NCBI GenBank assembly: GCA_949361645.1
Contig: OX442422.1
Location: 4,165,137 to 4,229,136, forward strand
Source of the DNA: Spongilla lacustris
Lineage: Eukaryota > Porifera > Demospongiae > Spongillida > Spongillidae
Reading direction: 5' to 3'
DNA: 64,000 bases
Shown: in pieces, positions 34,159 to 44,792 of the stretch
How positions within the stretch are numbered: position 1 is the first letter of the stretch
Layout: each line of letters begins with the position of its first letter
Notes under the pieces: model-generated
The model's input: the letters and a program-made list of their open reading frames with translations, nothing else
Told to the model about the DNA's origin: nothing
Database searches by the model: none
Position numbers and translations under genes: made by a program

Positions 34159-35264
34159 CCACAACTTCCACATGAATAATTGTTAAGGGGAGGGGCGCGC
34201 GTAAATTTTTGTGGTGCGCATATCATTCTAATTTTTCCACAGATTTTATGGGAAACTAAGGTAATCAACTGAACACCAATAAATGTGTGCTGTGGTTTTT
34301 CGGATTTAAATGGCTGTGTTGTTACATGCAAGCGCTTTTCTTTGCTATGTGAGCCACTTACAATTTACCATGGCATCACACTGATTCCGGCAGATGACCT
34401 ACTTCAAGCAGTGAACAGTGTGACATTGGCGCGTGAAAACATTTTTTGTACACATTAATTCCAATTGTTCTACACATTGTTCATGTATACACTGTAGGGG
34501 GATTAGAAACGGAGGCAATTTGTCATAAATTCATAAACAATAAATGCGTGCCACTCCGTTACGTTCTGGTTTCCAGGTTATTGTGGTTTTTAAAGGGCTG
34601 CATGTGTTTCATCGGCGCAGATTTGCATGCATTCATCATTGTATATTTACATGCGCCGGCTTAGTTTCTTTGCTATGTTAAAATTTACCATCATCTCTAA
34701 AAGCTTGCAGCAAGGAGCATTGAACTTTGATGGGTACTAATACTAGCGCACCAATCAAAATAACTGCGGAAAGAATACATACATTATGATACATACATGT
34801 ACATACAACACAATAGAGGAACATTGGAAGGTTTTTGTTAATCATGCTACACCATAGGTATCAGAGATTCACTGACTGTCAGTTAACGTTCAATAGAGGC
34901 ATGTCCTTGATTTGATCGCGCTCCTCTGATACATTGTATGGATGATCGTAAAAGAGAGAAGGATAGACGGCAACGAAGCCACCCCATTGTCTGACTGTAT
35001 GATGTGCCCCATTTGTCAGCTAGCAGCGGAAAGTATCGCTCTATTACGTCTGCGAGTTAGCATTTTGGAATACATTTAGATTTACGTATAAATACCAGCC
35101 TACTACATATCTCGCAGTTTACAGAACTAATTACTAACCAATGAAGAATAATTATAAGCTGTTTAGCAACTTCACGGAGTGCACGCTGCATGAATTCTCC
35201 GTAGAAATGTATAGCTCACGTGCGCCGATCAAACGCTATTCAATTCAGGTTCTATCCGCCACTG
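34089..35264 (+). mobile_element. Non-autonomous transposon, copy 2, with a 32-G run
   Basis: The element starts CAGGGGCGGATGCAGGATTTTGG and ends TCTATCCGCCACTG, so the termini CAGGGGCGGAT / CAGTGGCGGAT are imperfect inverted repeats. A run of 32 G (34125-34156) lies about 35 bases inside the left end. The block with GTTACGTTCTGG / TTTAAATGGCTGTG appears twice (about 34200-34330 and 34545-34690), so this copy has an internal duplication that copy 1 lacks. No protein is encoded. Confidence 0.8.
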
Positions 35265-35290
35265 GCTGCAGTAGCTGGTAGTAATGCCAA

Positions 35291-35365
35291 TCTGATCATA
35301 TAGATTAAAGACCTTACGTACGTATACGTACGTACGTAAGATCTTAATTAATCTATGATCTGATC
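35291..35365. repeat. Hairpin with alternating ACGT core
   Basis: TCTGATCATATAGATTAA…CTTACGTACGTA is followed by its near reverse complement ending …TTAATCTATGATCTGA. The centre is a TACG/ACGT alternating stretch. It lies directly after the end of MITE copy 2. Confidence 0.7.
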
Positions 35366-37127
35366 TAATAATTGATATCGATTGCCAAAATTCGTTGGCT
35401 GATTGCATGCATGCGAATGCAGGATCTATTAGGGCTTTGGGGTTAGCGCACAAGGAGCGCCGAGGACGTCGACGCCGAATCCGGGGTGAAATTGCACTGG
35501 TCGCATCAAATTGATCCGGCTCGTCCCCAGTCCGCTTAGCGCTTTTCACGCTTCGCGCGCCACACTCTATCGCCTAATACACTCTAATACGTACAAAAAA
35601 CGGTACCACCGCTACGCGAATGGCTACGCCCATTGGCCAACTACTCGAATTTGAAGCAATTTGACTACTCCTGCCTAAAGTTATCAGTTATGGCAGGTTT
35701 GAACCTCGTGGGGTAATTTCCGTATCGGACGAAGGTTACAGTCCGGAAGTTATAGCTTTATTATAACTTTTTATGCGAAACATCATTAATATTTTCTCGA
35801 AAACTGTCCCAAATTTGATATTAAGATTATTAACGTTTAATCTGTGTGCAACGATCCTCAATTCAGGATCGGTATAAAATCCTGAATTCAGGATGCCGTT
35901 TATAACAACCATTGCAGTGAAAATTAAAATCATTTAAACATAAAAGCTGTTTGTTTCAACAATGGTGCACACATTCTATAGCATGGTATAATTTTTATCA
36001 TCTAGAAAGCTGCCCAAACTTCAAGGATGCATAAGCACGTTCGTTGCTCCCGCGTGCATAAATTAACTGATTAGCAATTTATAGTACAAAGAGCATTGAA
36101 CATATCAATTTTACTCCTTTTCACTACTTATTGGTAGAAGTTGTATTTTTATCAAACTTGTACGCAAAATAATAGAAATGTGTAATTTACTATCACTGTG
36201 AGTATCCGAGCGTCCGCCCCTTCTTTTATGTCCCAACAGTACTGGTTACAGCATTTCTACCAATGCCAGGCATTTCTGCATCGCTCTCAACGTTTTTATT
36301 TTTATTTTGCAGAGGCTAACCATCGTACCACCCGCTCTGACTCGCTTCGCTTAGTCAATTCGATGCTCGTACTTCCTGTGTCCCATATTGTTTATGGCTC
36401 TCCTTACAAATCTTAGTAACAGTTTCTATCTTGCATGAAAGTAAGCTTCCTGCTCTTTCCTCAACCTTATACCCGACTTTGATGGTAACCGAGGCATTAT
36501 TTGCGAACGAAAGCCTAAACATTAATTTTTCCAAAAGATTTGAATGATAAAATGGATAGCGCTGTTTAGATGAAAGCCTACAGAAGCTAAATATATTTTT
36601 TAAAAATCATGGAATTTACGTCGATACGAGCGGCGTAAAGTCATCCTTAATTCAGGATGGAAATCCTGAATTAAGGATGAAAATAGATGAAATGTTAAGT
36701 GATGTACCCATTTTCAATTAGCACTTAAAAAAAACACCGGTGATTTATGTATGGCATTGATAGGAAAAGAAGCTCGGACATGCGAACAACGGTCACGCGC
36801 GCACCTCAATTCAGCTGCATGCGCGCGATGTTGTTATGTACTGGTACATACGTAGGCTTATAACCGCTGGAAGCGAGTGCTAAGAGCGCAACTGTGCACG
36901 TAAGTTCACGCATATGTCTTGCAGGTTTCTAGTACGTTTTGCAAATCGCGGCGCGTAGCAGTACGCGTTCGTGCAGGCATTGAAACTTCCCCATTTCTTT
37001 CTACTTTTCTCCTCGCTCCCTCTGTGTGCGTATGTTTAATTAGGCTTTGTGTTCCGTATATGTGTGACATATGCTTATCCTTTTATCCCTCAGCATTGAT
37101 TGAAGCAGCGAATTACTACTATCAGAG
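35366..37127. other. Upstream region of the TRIM-NHL gene, with repeat remnants
   Basis: Two short palindromic clusters built from ATCCTGAATTCAGGAT-type words are at about 35850-35893 and 36642-36685, perhaps ends of one element. A GTAAGT at 36900 and a CCCTCAG at about 37087-37093 could frame a 5' UTR intron of the TRIM gene. No other gene is recognised. Confidence 0.45.
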
Positions 37128-39347
37128 ATGTCATCTGAAGAAGATCGTAATATTGACCCAGTGACTTGTGGCATATGTTCAGGAATGCTGATTGATCCAA
37201 GGCTGCTTCCCTGTTTGCATTCCTTTTGCCTCAGATGCCTTCAGAAGCAGGTCAAGGATGCCGAAGATGACTTACAACAAGGTGTTGTATGTATCACATG
37301 TGGAACCAGTGTAATCATTCCAAATGAAGGTGTGAAGGGATTCCCGCAGAACCTGCACCTCAGCTTTGATGTGGAAGTTGGCCGCATTATATCTCAGTTG
37401 GGAGCACAAAACCTGCATTGCGGTAGTTGTGGTGATGTTTGCAGTGGGTTGTCGAGATCATTTTGCTCTAGTTGCTACGAGTTCCTTTGTCAGTTGTGCC
37501 TAGATTACCACAAGCGCCACCGCATATTCAAGCAACATGATGTACTCACACTGGAGGAAGATATGAGTACTCGTCTTCTCGCTACATTGAAGCCTAAGCT
37601 GGCTCTGTGCACAGACCATGAAGACATGCTGAAGTTTTACTGTGAGACTTGCAACAAACTGGTTTGTCGGGAGTGTACCGTCATCAGTCATAAAGACCAC
37701 ATACAGATGGAACTCATGACAGCAGCAGATACACAGAGGGGGGAGCTGAGAGGAATTTTAGAGTCTAGTGCTGAAGTGGTTGAAAAGCTAGCAATAGCAA
37801 TTGAAAAAGGAGGTGAGATGTTAGAATGCATAGACACCTCGAGAAAGGAGGTCACAGCAGTTATAGATGAGGCATTTGATAAGCTACACCAGGCACTTGA
37901 AGATAAAAGGCTATCCCTCTTAGCAGCAACTAATGATATTGCTCTCTATAGGACCTCAGCACTGAATGATCAAAAGCAGGAATGGGAAAGGTGGTATTAT
38001 CAACTGAATAGATATGTGGAAAAAACGAATGCTATCCTCAGCACACACAATGATGAACAGGTACTTGCCCTGAGGAGGTGCATTTATAGAAGATTGACTG
38101 AAATTATCGATAAATGCAGTGATATGTGCTTTGAACCTAATCAACATAGTGACATACCAGTATCTATGGAGATGACAATTCTACTTAGGGAGATACCTCG
38201 TTGCGGATTCATTCTTAACTACTCTCCGCCAAAAAGTATTTGGGTGCAGAAATCGCAGCCAGTTTCAAACAGCAAGTATGAACTGTTTCTGGAATCTAAG
38301 AGCCCCAATGATGAAAAGCTGACAAATGGTGGGCTTTACATTAAAGCAGTTCTGAAAACCTACAGTAAAGATGAAGAGGATGTCCATGGAGAGGTGGAGG
38401 ACCATGGAGATGGTACCTACACTATCATCTTTACTCCACTCACCAATGGCCTTCACCAGCTCTGCATCACAATGAATGGCCAACATGTGCAGAACAGTCC
38501 ATGTGATGTTGAGGTGAAAGGCATGCGGGCCAAGAGGGGGAGGAAGATGACACGCAACTACAATGCAGTCAAGAATGTTCTATTAACTATACCAATTAGT
38601 TTCCCTTGGCAAGTCAGTATCCATGACAATGGCACGATTTACATCTCTGACATTGGCAATCTGTGCATTCACGGACTTGATTCTCTTGGAAACAAAAAAA
38701 TAGTCATTGGCAGCACTGGTACCACCAAAGCACAGTTCAATAGTCCCAGGGGCATTGCCCTGAAGGGAGAGGTGATGTATGTTACCGATAGCTATGACCA
38801 CTGTGTCCACAAGTTAACTTTAAAGGGAGATCTGCTTTTCACATTTGGAACATTCGGCATGGCAGAAGGTCAGTTGAATGTGCCAATGGGGATCTGCACA
38901 GATGCTGAGGACAGGATTATCATTGCTAATAGCCACAACCACAGGATTGAGGTATTCAGTTTGGATGGAAGCTTCTCTCATTCCATTGTGGGGAACTCTA
39001 CTGGTGGCAAAGGTTTCAACACCCCGATGGACATAGCAGTTGATCCATGGGGTAACCTTCACATAGCTGCTTGGAACACCAATGCCATTAAAGTCTTCAC
39101 AATTGAGGGCATGTTTGTGCGATCATATGGAGAGAAGGTTCTGGTTAACCCTAGAGGCATAACTATTGATGGTGGGGGGTTTGTTTTTGTCAGTGATGGA
39201 GGCAGTAACAGTGTAGCAGTGTTTGAACCAACTGGCAAGTGCATCCACACAATCCCTAACCTTGACTCTCCAACTGGGGTGACTCTGGATCAAGACAATG
39301 GTATTTATGTTGTGAACTTTGGCACTGGTTCTGTGCTTCGGTACTGA
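37128..39347 (+). CDS. TRIM-NHL protein (RING, B-boxes, coiled coil, filamin, NHL), TRIM2/3/71-like
   Basis: A probable RING E3 ubiquitin ligase that binds RNA or protein through its propeller. The uninterrupted 739-aa frame contains a RING (C14, C17, C29, H31, C34, C37, C55, C58), a first B-box (about 98-137), a second B-box (C161, H164, C172, C175, C180, C183, H188, H191), a coiled coil (about 195-330), a filamin-type domain (about 365-465, with GDGTYTIIFTP and SPCDVEV) and NHL repeats to the end (about 485-739; e.g. FNSPRGIAL, LNVPMGICT, FNTPMDIAVDPWGN). Order and length match the TRIM2/3/71 group. The coding region is intronless, possibly an ancestral single-exon form or an old retrocopy. 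The ATG follows a plausible 5' UTR splice acceptor. Two lysine/arginine-rich residues clusters (KRGRKMTR) link filamin and NHL parts. Confidence 0.95.
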   Translation: MSSEEDRNIDPVTCGICSGMLIDPRLLPCLHSFCLRCLQKQVKDAEDDLQQGVVCITCGTSVIIPNEGVKGFPQNLHLSFDVEVGRIISQLGAQNLHCGSCGDVCSGLSRSFCSSCYEFLCQLCLDYHKRHRIFKQHDVLTLEEDMSTRLLATLKPKLALCTDHEDMLKFYCETCNKLVCRECTVISHKDHIQMELMTAADTQRGELRGILESSAEVVEKLAIAIEKGGEMLECIDTSRKEVTAVIDEAFDKLHQALEDKRLSLLAATNDIALYRTSALNDQKQEWERWYYQLNRYVEKTNAILSTHNDEQVLALRRCIYRRLTEIIDKCSDMCFEPNQHSDIPVSMEMTILLREIPRCGFILNYSPPKSIWVQKSQPVSNSKYELFLESKSPNDEKLTNGGLYIKAVLKTYSKDEEDVHGEVEDHGDGTYTIIFTPLTNGLHQLCITMNGQHVQNSPCDVEVKGMRAKRGRKMTRNYNAVKNVLLTIPISFPWQVSIHDNGTIYISDIGNLCIHGLDSLGNKKIVIGSTGTTKAQFNSPRGIALKGEVMYVTDSYDHCVHKLTLKGDLLFTFGTFGMAEGQLNVPMGICTDAEDRIIIANSHNHRIEVFSLDGSFSHSIVGNSTGGKGFNTPMDIAVDPWGNLHIAAWNTNAIKVFTIEGMFVRSYGEKVLVNPRGITIDGGGFVFVSDGGSNSVAVFEPTGKCIHTIPNLDSPTGVTLDQDNGIYVVNFGTGSVLRY

Positions 39348-39544
39348 CCATTTAAATAAGCAGAAGTGTAGCTAACTCTATATTATTCTACATGTATAAT
39401 AGTTTGACTGATTCTATTTCTTACTCAGCCTTATATAGATCCACACAAGCTCAATGATGTGTTGCAACAGTTTGATACATTGTGTTATTGCAGACCTTCA
39501 CTATTAGCTACATTACATCTTCTACAGGTCCCTTTAACACGTGT

Positions 39545-40190
39545 ATACATCACGAGTTACGTTAGTAACTCTTATGTAGGATCAGGATTTGACCCCGATT
39601 ATGAATGTCATTGACTAATGAGACCAGCATACAATTTGTGTCCGAGTTTAGCTCTTTGATACTGTCGAACCAGAAGGCAAAGACGATCATTTTCATGTTC
39701 TATTCAAGTTGCCAGGTCATTTCCTATAAGAGAACAAAAGAAGCTTCTGGTTCTTCGTTCCCAGACGGATTTTTCTCCTCCTTTCGATTTTGTGGGTGAG
39801 TATAACTATAACTCGGGATAGGAGTCATAGGAACGGTTTTAAAGAGCACCGATTACACTGATAGCTTTAGAATTTCCTTGCCAACCGCCCCTTGAAAACT
39901 GCTAATTACGTAATAATTACGTCATATATAATAAGAAGCATACGTACGTATAGTTATGATCCCCCTATCGAGAGTTACGGAAGTAACTCTCATATGGGAT
40001 TTGTGACGATCATGAAATCATTAAAAAAACGCAATCCGCGTATAACTCACGAACCGAGAAACGGATAGTGTAGCTCTTTATTGCTATCGATCCACAATGG
40101 AAAGACGATCATTTTCATGTTTTGTTCAAGTCGCCAGACCGTTTACTTTAAGAGAACAAAAAAGCTCATAGTTTTCGTTCCCAGGGGCAG
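39545..40190. repeat. Two diverged copies of a GAGTTAC-hairpin repeat
   Basis: Unit 1 (about 39550-39770) and unit 2 (about 39965-40190) share a start with a hairpin (GAGTTAC…GTAACTC), then GTAGCTCTTT/TTAGCTCTTT, AAAGACGATCATTTTCATGT, AAGTTGCCAG/AAGTCGCCAG, AAGAGAACAAAA and TTCGTTCCCAG. Both are on the plus strand. The hairpin word recurs alone at 48120-48155 inside the satellite. The unit may be a non-autonomous element or an old tandem duplication; no ORF is convincing. Confidence 0.75.
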
Positions 40191-40728
40191 TGGTCAAAAA
40201 AGGTAATCATATTCATACCATACATCGCGACCCTCCCTCCGCCCCTACCGAAAATAAATGATCCGTGTTTCACGGACCATTTTAATCGGTGGGAAATGTC
40301 CCGAATTCGCTGCACGATGATTTAATTCCTTGGCTACATCCTCCAGATTAATGCATTCTGCCAGCTTTTAATGCATACGCAAGATGAAGCAGTTATTAAA
40401 TCGTCTTTCTGTCATGGAGGCAGCAGCATGGAGGATCTCAAATAGGTGAACAGTTGTCTCATCGTCAAAATTGTGTCTACTTGGTCGTTGTCAACTCTCT
40501 CTTGTAGTTTTCAAGGGTACTGCCTCGACAACTCCCAGAGTTACTCTCTTCGAATTCGTTTCTCCAATTCAAAACCGCACTTTGTAATGGCGGTACCTTA
40601 ATCACCCGTTAACGCTCCATAGTCCAACACATGCAGCTCAGGCTTCAGTATAGTTCTTCCGAACGGACCATGATCCATGCCATAGAACTTGCCTCCACAC
40701 CGATAAATAAGTCATTCACAATATCTAT
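40191..40728. other. Intergenic, nothing recognised
   Basis: No gene, RNA or repeat family could be named in this stretch. Confidence 0.5.
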
Positions 40729-40863
40729 GGTTAAATAGTCTCGCAAGCCCGTTATTGACGTCGACGATCGATTACAATGGACTGGGGACCATGGGAAGTC
40801 GTATTTATCCCGGTCCCCCGTCCTTTGTATCGATCGAGGTCTGGCTTGCGAGACTATGTAACC
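40729..40863. mobile_element. 135-bp MITE
   Basis: GGTTAAATAGTCTCGCAAGCC at the left is mirrored by GGCTTGCGAGACTATGTAACC at the right with one mismatch (20 of 21). The interior keeps weak inverted pairing (CGATCGAT words). It is non-coding. Confidence 0.85.
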
Positions 40864-40929
40864 CTATTTAAACTCACAGTCACTGACAGTGCAGCAATCT
40901 CGAAGAACACGCGCTCGCAATAAGAACCT

Positions 40930-41036
40930 AATGGTAGCGCAAGGGGGGGGGCTGAGCCACCCCACCTCGATATTTGGGGGGGGCAATAGCCCCCCCCCAA
41001 CCCCCCCCCCCTGCTCCGCCGCGCCTGTATACAACA
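40930..41036. repeat. G/C-run-rich transposon end remnant
   Basis: On the minus strand TACAGGCGCGGCGGAGCAGG is followed by runs of G interrupted by TTGGG, CTATTGCCCC and GGTGGGGTGGCTCAGCC. The start resembles the CAGGGGCGGAT-type ends seen at 9.86 and 34.09 kb. Glycine-rich open frames on the minus strand here are artefacts of the G runs. Confidence 0.5.
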
Positions 41037-41141
41037 AAGCAATAATTACGCCATATTGAGTACTTTAACACAAGCGTTCCCATGACAATACCTATACGTA
41101 TAATTAGAAACTTATGGTACCTGTTGTTTAGCGTTGTCAAA

Positions 41142-42016
41142 ATGCCTTCACGGGAACGACAGAGAAGAGCGAAACGTAGAGAGGAATACATCCAAAACCG
41201 AAACGGTGAATTAGAGACCTCCCGGGTTCGGTACAATGCTTCAAAGAGGGGGCGTGTATGCTGTGATGAGCAGAATTCTGACGAGTTACGAGCTTCAAAG
41301 AGGCAAAAGCAGCAAGAGACCAATCGGGATTCCAAAAGGATACAATATTGGATAAACCCTTCTGCTGCATGTTTAGCGAAAAGGGCGCAATACCAGAAGC
41401 GTAAGCGTGAGGCCCAAAGGTGAGTTGTGCATGGAATATTATGGTTTGGCGCGCTTCTTTTAGTCTAGAGCAGCTGGAAAAGTGCTCTATACATTGTGTT
41501 GCTAGGTGAAGACATGTACAGCTGGATTTTGTCATGTTGCATAACGGGTGTTGCTACACATTATTGATATTAGTTGCACTGTTTATTATGTTTTGCAATA
41601 CAGTTCAAGTGTCACCCCTAGTATAGTACACACAAATAATGCATGACATGGGGTTGACATTATTATGTGGCTTGTACATGTATTACCAGTGAAGTATTGA
41701 CTGCATGCTTCCATCTCCTTAATCACACCTTCTAATCACATCAGATGAATCTGATGTGGGCGATGATATTGAAATATACATTAGTGACAAAAAGATGGAT
41801 CAGTTGGGTAGTTATGGAAGCAATAATGAAATGCTAACATTGTCACACTTATTGACATGTAACGTATACTCATTTGATCATGTGTCTAAAAGTTGGTCTT
41901 ACATGGTTAACCCAGGTCATATAGATGCAACCATTCCTGTAATCATTGAACGAAAATCAATGTACATTTACTGGAAAAATGGAAATCATTTTGATGTTGT
42001 AACATCTCAGTTGTAA
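41142..42016 (+). pseudogene. Transposon-like locus: basic Lys/Arg protein plus OTU-protease C-terminus
   Basis: The first part (ATG at 41142, PSRERQRRAKRREEYI… to about 41420) is a very basic protein with two repeats of a RASKRQ…NR-x-SKR-x-QYW pattern and ends at a good GTGAGT donor. The second part, after an ATCAG acceptor near 41743, reads YGSNNEMLTLSHLLTCNVY and ends MYIYWKNGNHFDVV, the C-terminal half of an OTU cysteine protease with its catalytic histidine. Direct joining of the two leaves a stop, so an exon is missing or the locus is decayed. Basic repeats preceding OTU domains are known in Helitron-type and other transposon proteins; a host origin is not excluded. Confidence 0.55.
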
Positions 42017-42903
42017 GGGTAATTATTATTACCTTGCATGATGTGTATCACATGGGTTACATGCTTACTGTGTACCATGTGCCAATCACGTGGTAGAAAG
42101 TGCATTATGTACAACAGTGTCATTGTGACACGTATGACCGATGTATGTGTGCAAGCAGTGACTGCACATTGAGCTGTTGGTGCATTTCAGTGTGATTTGC
42201 TTGGCAAGGTCTGGTGCACACATTGACTCAGAGTGAGGTTGGTGCCTTTTGTATTAATCAGTCATTGCTTCAACACAGTCAATACACATGTGGTGCAGAG
42301 CTGTCACAGTACAGCCATCATTGCCCACTATTCAAATGTGTGACATAAGTGCAATGCAATAGACTTGATAATAAAACATTAGCGTCCAACTCAAATATCT
42401 GTTGTTGTGTTGTGCATAAGCCTGACTAGCAATATTGTCAGCTGATTGTCCAAGCAGATTCATTTGCCTAAAATAGGCGACAATGAGTGAGGTTGGGCCT
42501 CATGATATCCTCCACCTTGAGTGGATAATACATATATGTCTGAGAAGCAGGCATATATGGGGGACCTATCCTCATTGGCAATTGAATCAAATCTCAAAGA
42601 AGTTCACCCCAGGAGTGTATAAGTATGGTGTTGTTTGCTTCCTTATAGTCAGAAACAAACCTTGAAACATGATGTTGCTAGGCAGTGACATGTTCAGTGT
42701 TGCTACAGCTGGACATGGGTATGCATAGCATTTTAGTGGGTACTTCTGCACAGCTGGTACTGATCCTTTTCACTCTATCACTAATGGCCCCTCACAGAAA
42801 CAAGCCACTTCTGAGTTACATAAATGTCATACTGGTGCCTGGTTATATTAAGGCAACCCAATGTAAAAAAAAAATGAAGGGAACAAGATATAAAAAACAT
42901 TCT
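42017..42903. other. Non-coding stretch after the OTU locus
   Basis: Short plus-strand frames at 42483-42665 and 42685-42921 lack support. The last bases before 42903 resemble part of the following foldback arm (GAAGGGAACAAGATATAAAAA). Confidence 0.45.
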
Positions 42904-43106
42904 AAAGTTGGTGGTATATAGGATTTGAAGGCAATGGTGGTGTAAAAAGGAAGGGAACAAGGGAGCAACGATGATACGAATTTTTTTTAACAGTCCTATA
43001 TTTATCACTTTTGTAACTGTTAAAAAAATTCGTATCATCGTTGCTCCCTTGTTCCCTTCCTTTTTACACCACCATTGCCTTCAAATCCTATATACCACCA
43101 ACTTTC
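42904..43106. mobile_element. Foldback MITE, copy 1
   Basis: Two arms of about 90 bases are nearly perfect reverse complements (AAAGTTGGTGGTATATAGGA… at the left, …TCCTATATACCACCAACTTT at the right) around a 23-bp loop. The very high arm identity points to a young element or to gene conversion. It is related to the element at 44581-44792. Confidence 0.9.
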
Positions 43107-43229
43107 TCAAAGAGAATATCTTGCATTAATTAATTTACCTACATGTATTACCACTACTTTTGAGTACATGTATAGTTTAAAGTTTAACATAATGTTAACG
43201 TTTAAAAGGGGGGGTTAGTAAACTGAAGT

Positions 43230-43420
43230 ATACCCAGAAGCGGCTGATGAACAGAATTCCGACGAGATTCGAGCTTCTAAGAAGCAAGTGTCAAGAGCCC
43301 AATCGGGCTTCCAAAAGGAGCCAATATTGGGAGAAACCCTTCAACAGCGTGTTCAGCGAAATGGGTGCAATATCAGAAGGTCCGGAAGGGAAGCGCGAGG
43401 CGGAGAGTCTGAGAACACGC
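43230..43420 (+). pseudogene. Decayed second copy of the basic-repeat segment
   Basis: The reading GCTGATGAACAGAATTCCGA… gives ADEQNSDEIRASK and, after shifts, EPNRASKRSQYWEKP. This is clearly parallel to CDEQNSDELRASK and ETNRDSKRIQYWINP in the locus at 41.2-41.4 kb. Frame changes prevent a product. The open frames at 43247-43569 are broken pieces of it. Confidence 0.7.
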
Positions 43421-43659
43421 TACCACAGAGGCACAGTCACCCTTCTGCTTATTTAATGGTAGGAATCGCTAATTATGTGGTTTTCCATGTAGTAGTACAT
43501 GTACTTGTACCAACTCCATCATTGGAATCACACAAGTCTTGTATAGCCACAACACATGTATCAGCTTAGAGTTTTAGGTTCGTATTATAATGCAGATGCA
43601 CATTCTTGTGGCTGCACCTGACAACTCATGCCGTAGTCAGTGAAGACCTTTCCTGTCAC

Positions 43660-43860
43660 TTTTGCCTACTACTACCCTACTCCTCCCCTTACCTACCACT
43701 ACCCCATCTCCTCCCCTTACCTACCACTACCCCTACTCCTCCCCATACCTCCCACTACACCTACTCCACCCCATACCTACCACTACCCTCTTCCTTCCCT
43801 TACCTACCACTACCCTACTCCTCCCCATACCTCCCACTACACCTACTCCTCCCCTTGGTT
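43660..43860. repeat. Pyrimidine-rich minisatellite
   Basis: Tandem CTACTCCTCCCCTTACCTACCA-type units, about 7-8 imperfect repeats. Proline/threonine-rich frames in all three plus frames are repeat artefacts. The homopurine-homopyrimidine bias would favour triplex formation. Confidence 0.9.
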
Positions 43861-44580
43861 AGCACAACAATAGGTATAATCACAGAAAAGACAAAAGACT
43901 CAATAGTACAGCACGCATACACTTTAATAGTCAATTACTAGAAAGTTCGAGATCTACATGTATTCCATGCGCAAGCGCATTAGCAGCGATAGCCAACATT
44001 ATTGGAGCCTCCTGTTACACATACATAAACCTCAGAAAATAAATTAGTTATATTAAAATCTGGATTAACTATGTCTAAATGATTGAGCAGAGGTCAGATG
44101 CATGTACAGTACCTTTCGTCATTAAAAACAGTTTTGGTGGATGGGCACAAGCAGTGTACATGTACATTTAAGCATGCTGAATGTGTCATCTGGTGCATGG
44201 AGTGAGGTGAAGTTGAGTTGACACAGATCACTTTAATTTGTAGAGTGCTGTAATGAAGAAAGAGATGATGGACACACCTGTTACTGTCATATGAAGAAGA
44301 AACAGACTTATCAAGTTTTGCTGATATTGCTACGTTTATATTAATATTGAGTAGCATTGTTTATGGACTGAACAATATTTATCATCCTTGGCTGAGTTAG
44401 TACTATGTGTATAAATAATATTCTATATACCACATATACCAAGTTTAGATAGTAGCATGTGTGATCAGTGTAGAAATGTCTGTTGCAATATGAGTTATGA
44501 AATTCAGTGAATATATTAAAGCATATGCATCCAGTTATGAATAAAATGCAATGAAACAAGTATATAAAACAATTCTCTAT
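43861..44580. other. Intergenic, nothing recognised
   Basis: AT-rich; minus-strand frames at 44094-44559 have no family features. Confidence 0.5.
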
Positions 44581-44792
44581 GAGAAAGTTGAAGGTATTTA
44601 GGATTTGAAGGGGGAAACAAGGGTTGAATGATAAGGAAAAACGAAATAGTCCTATATTTAGCCGGCAGCATTACATTGTGCATGCATGTGCTAAATATAT
44701 GTAGGACTTTCGTTTTTCCTTATCATTCAACCCTTCTTTCCCTGCTTTTTACAACACTATTGCCTTCAAATCCTATATACAAGCAACTTTCT
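44581..44792. mobile_element. Foldback MITE, copy 2
   Basis: The left arm (GAGAAAGTTG, GGATTTGAAG, GGGTTGAATGATAAGGAAAA) is mirrored on the right (TTTTCCTTATCATTCAACCC, CTTCAAATCC, CAACTTTCTC). It shares ends with the MITE at 42904 (AAAGTTG…GGATTTGAAG) but has a different inner arm, so it is a subfamily. The centre contains GCATGCATG. Confidence 0.88.

Noticed and set aside
33821..34331. Pro- or Gly-rich ORFs over the homopolymers
   Set aside because: They arise from C29 and G32 runs inside transposon remnants.
37500..39250. Antisense ORFs of 63-80 codons within the TRIM-NHL gene
   Set aside because: They are shadows of the sense frame with no independent support.
40928..41535. Minus-strand ORFs of 132-135 codons
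   Set aside because: One crosses G runs and the other is antisense to the basic-repeat exon; neither has domain-like composition.
43606..43941. Pro/Thr/Tyr-rich plus-strand ORFs
   Set aside because: They are translations of a pyrimidine minisatellite, open in all frames.
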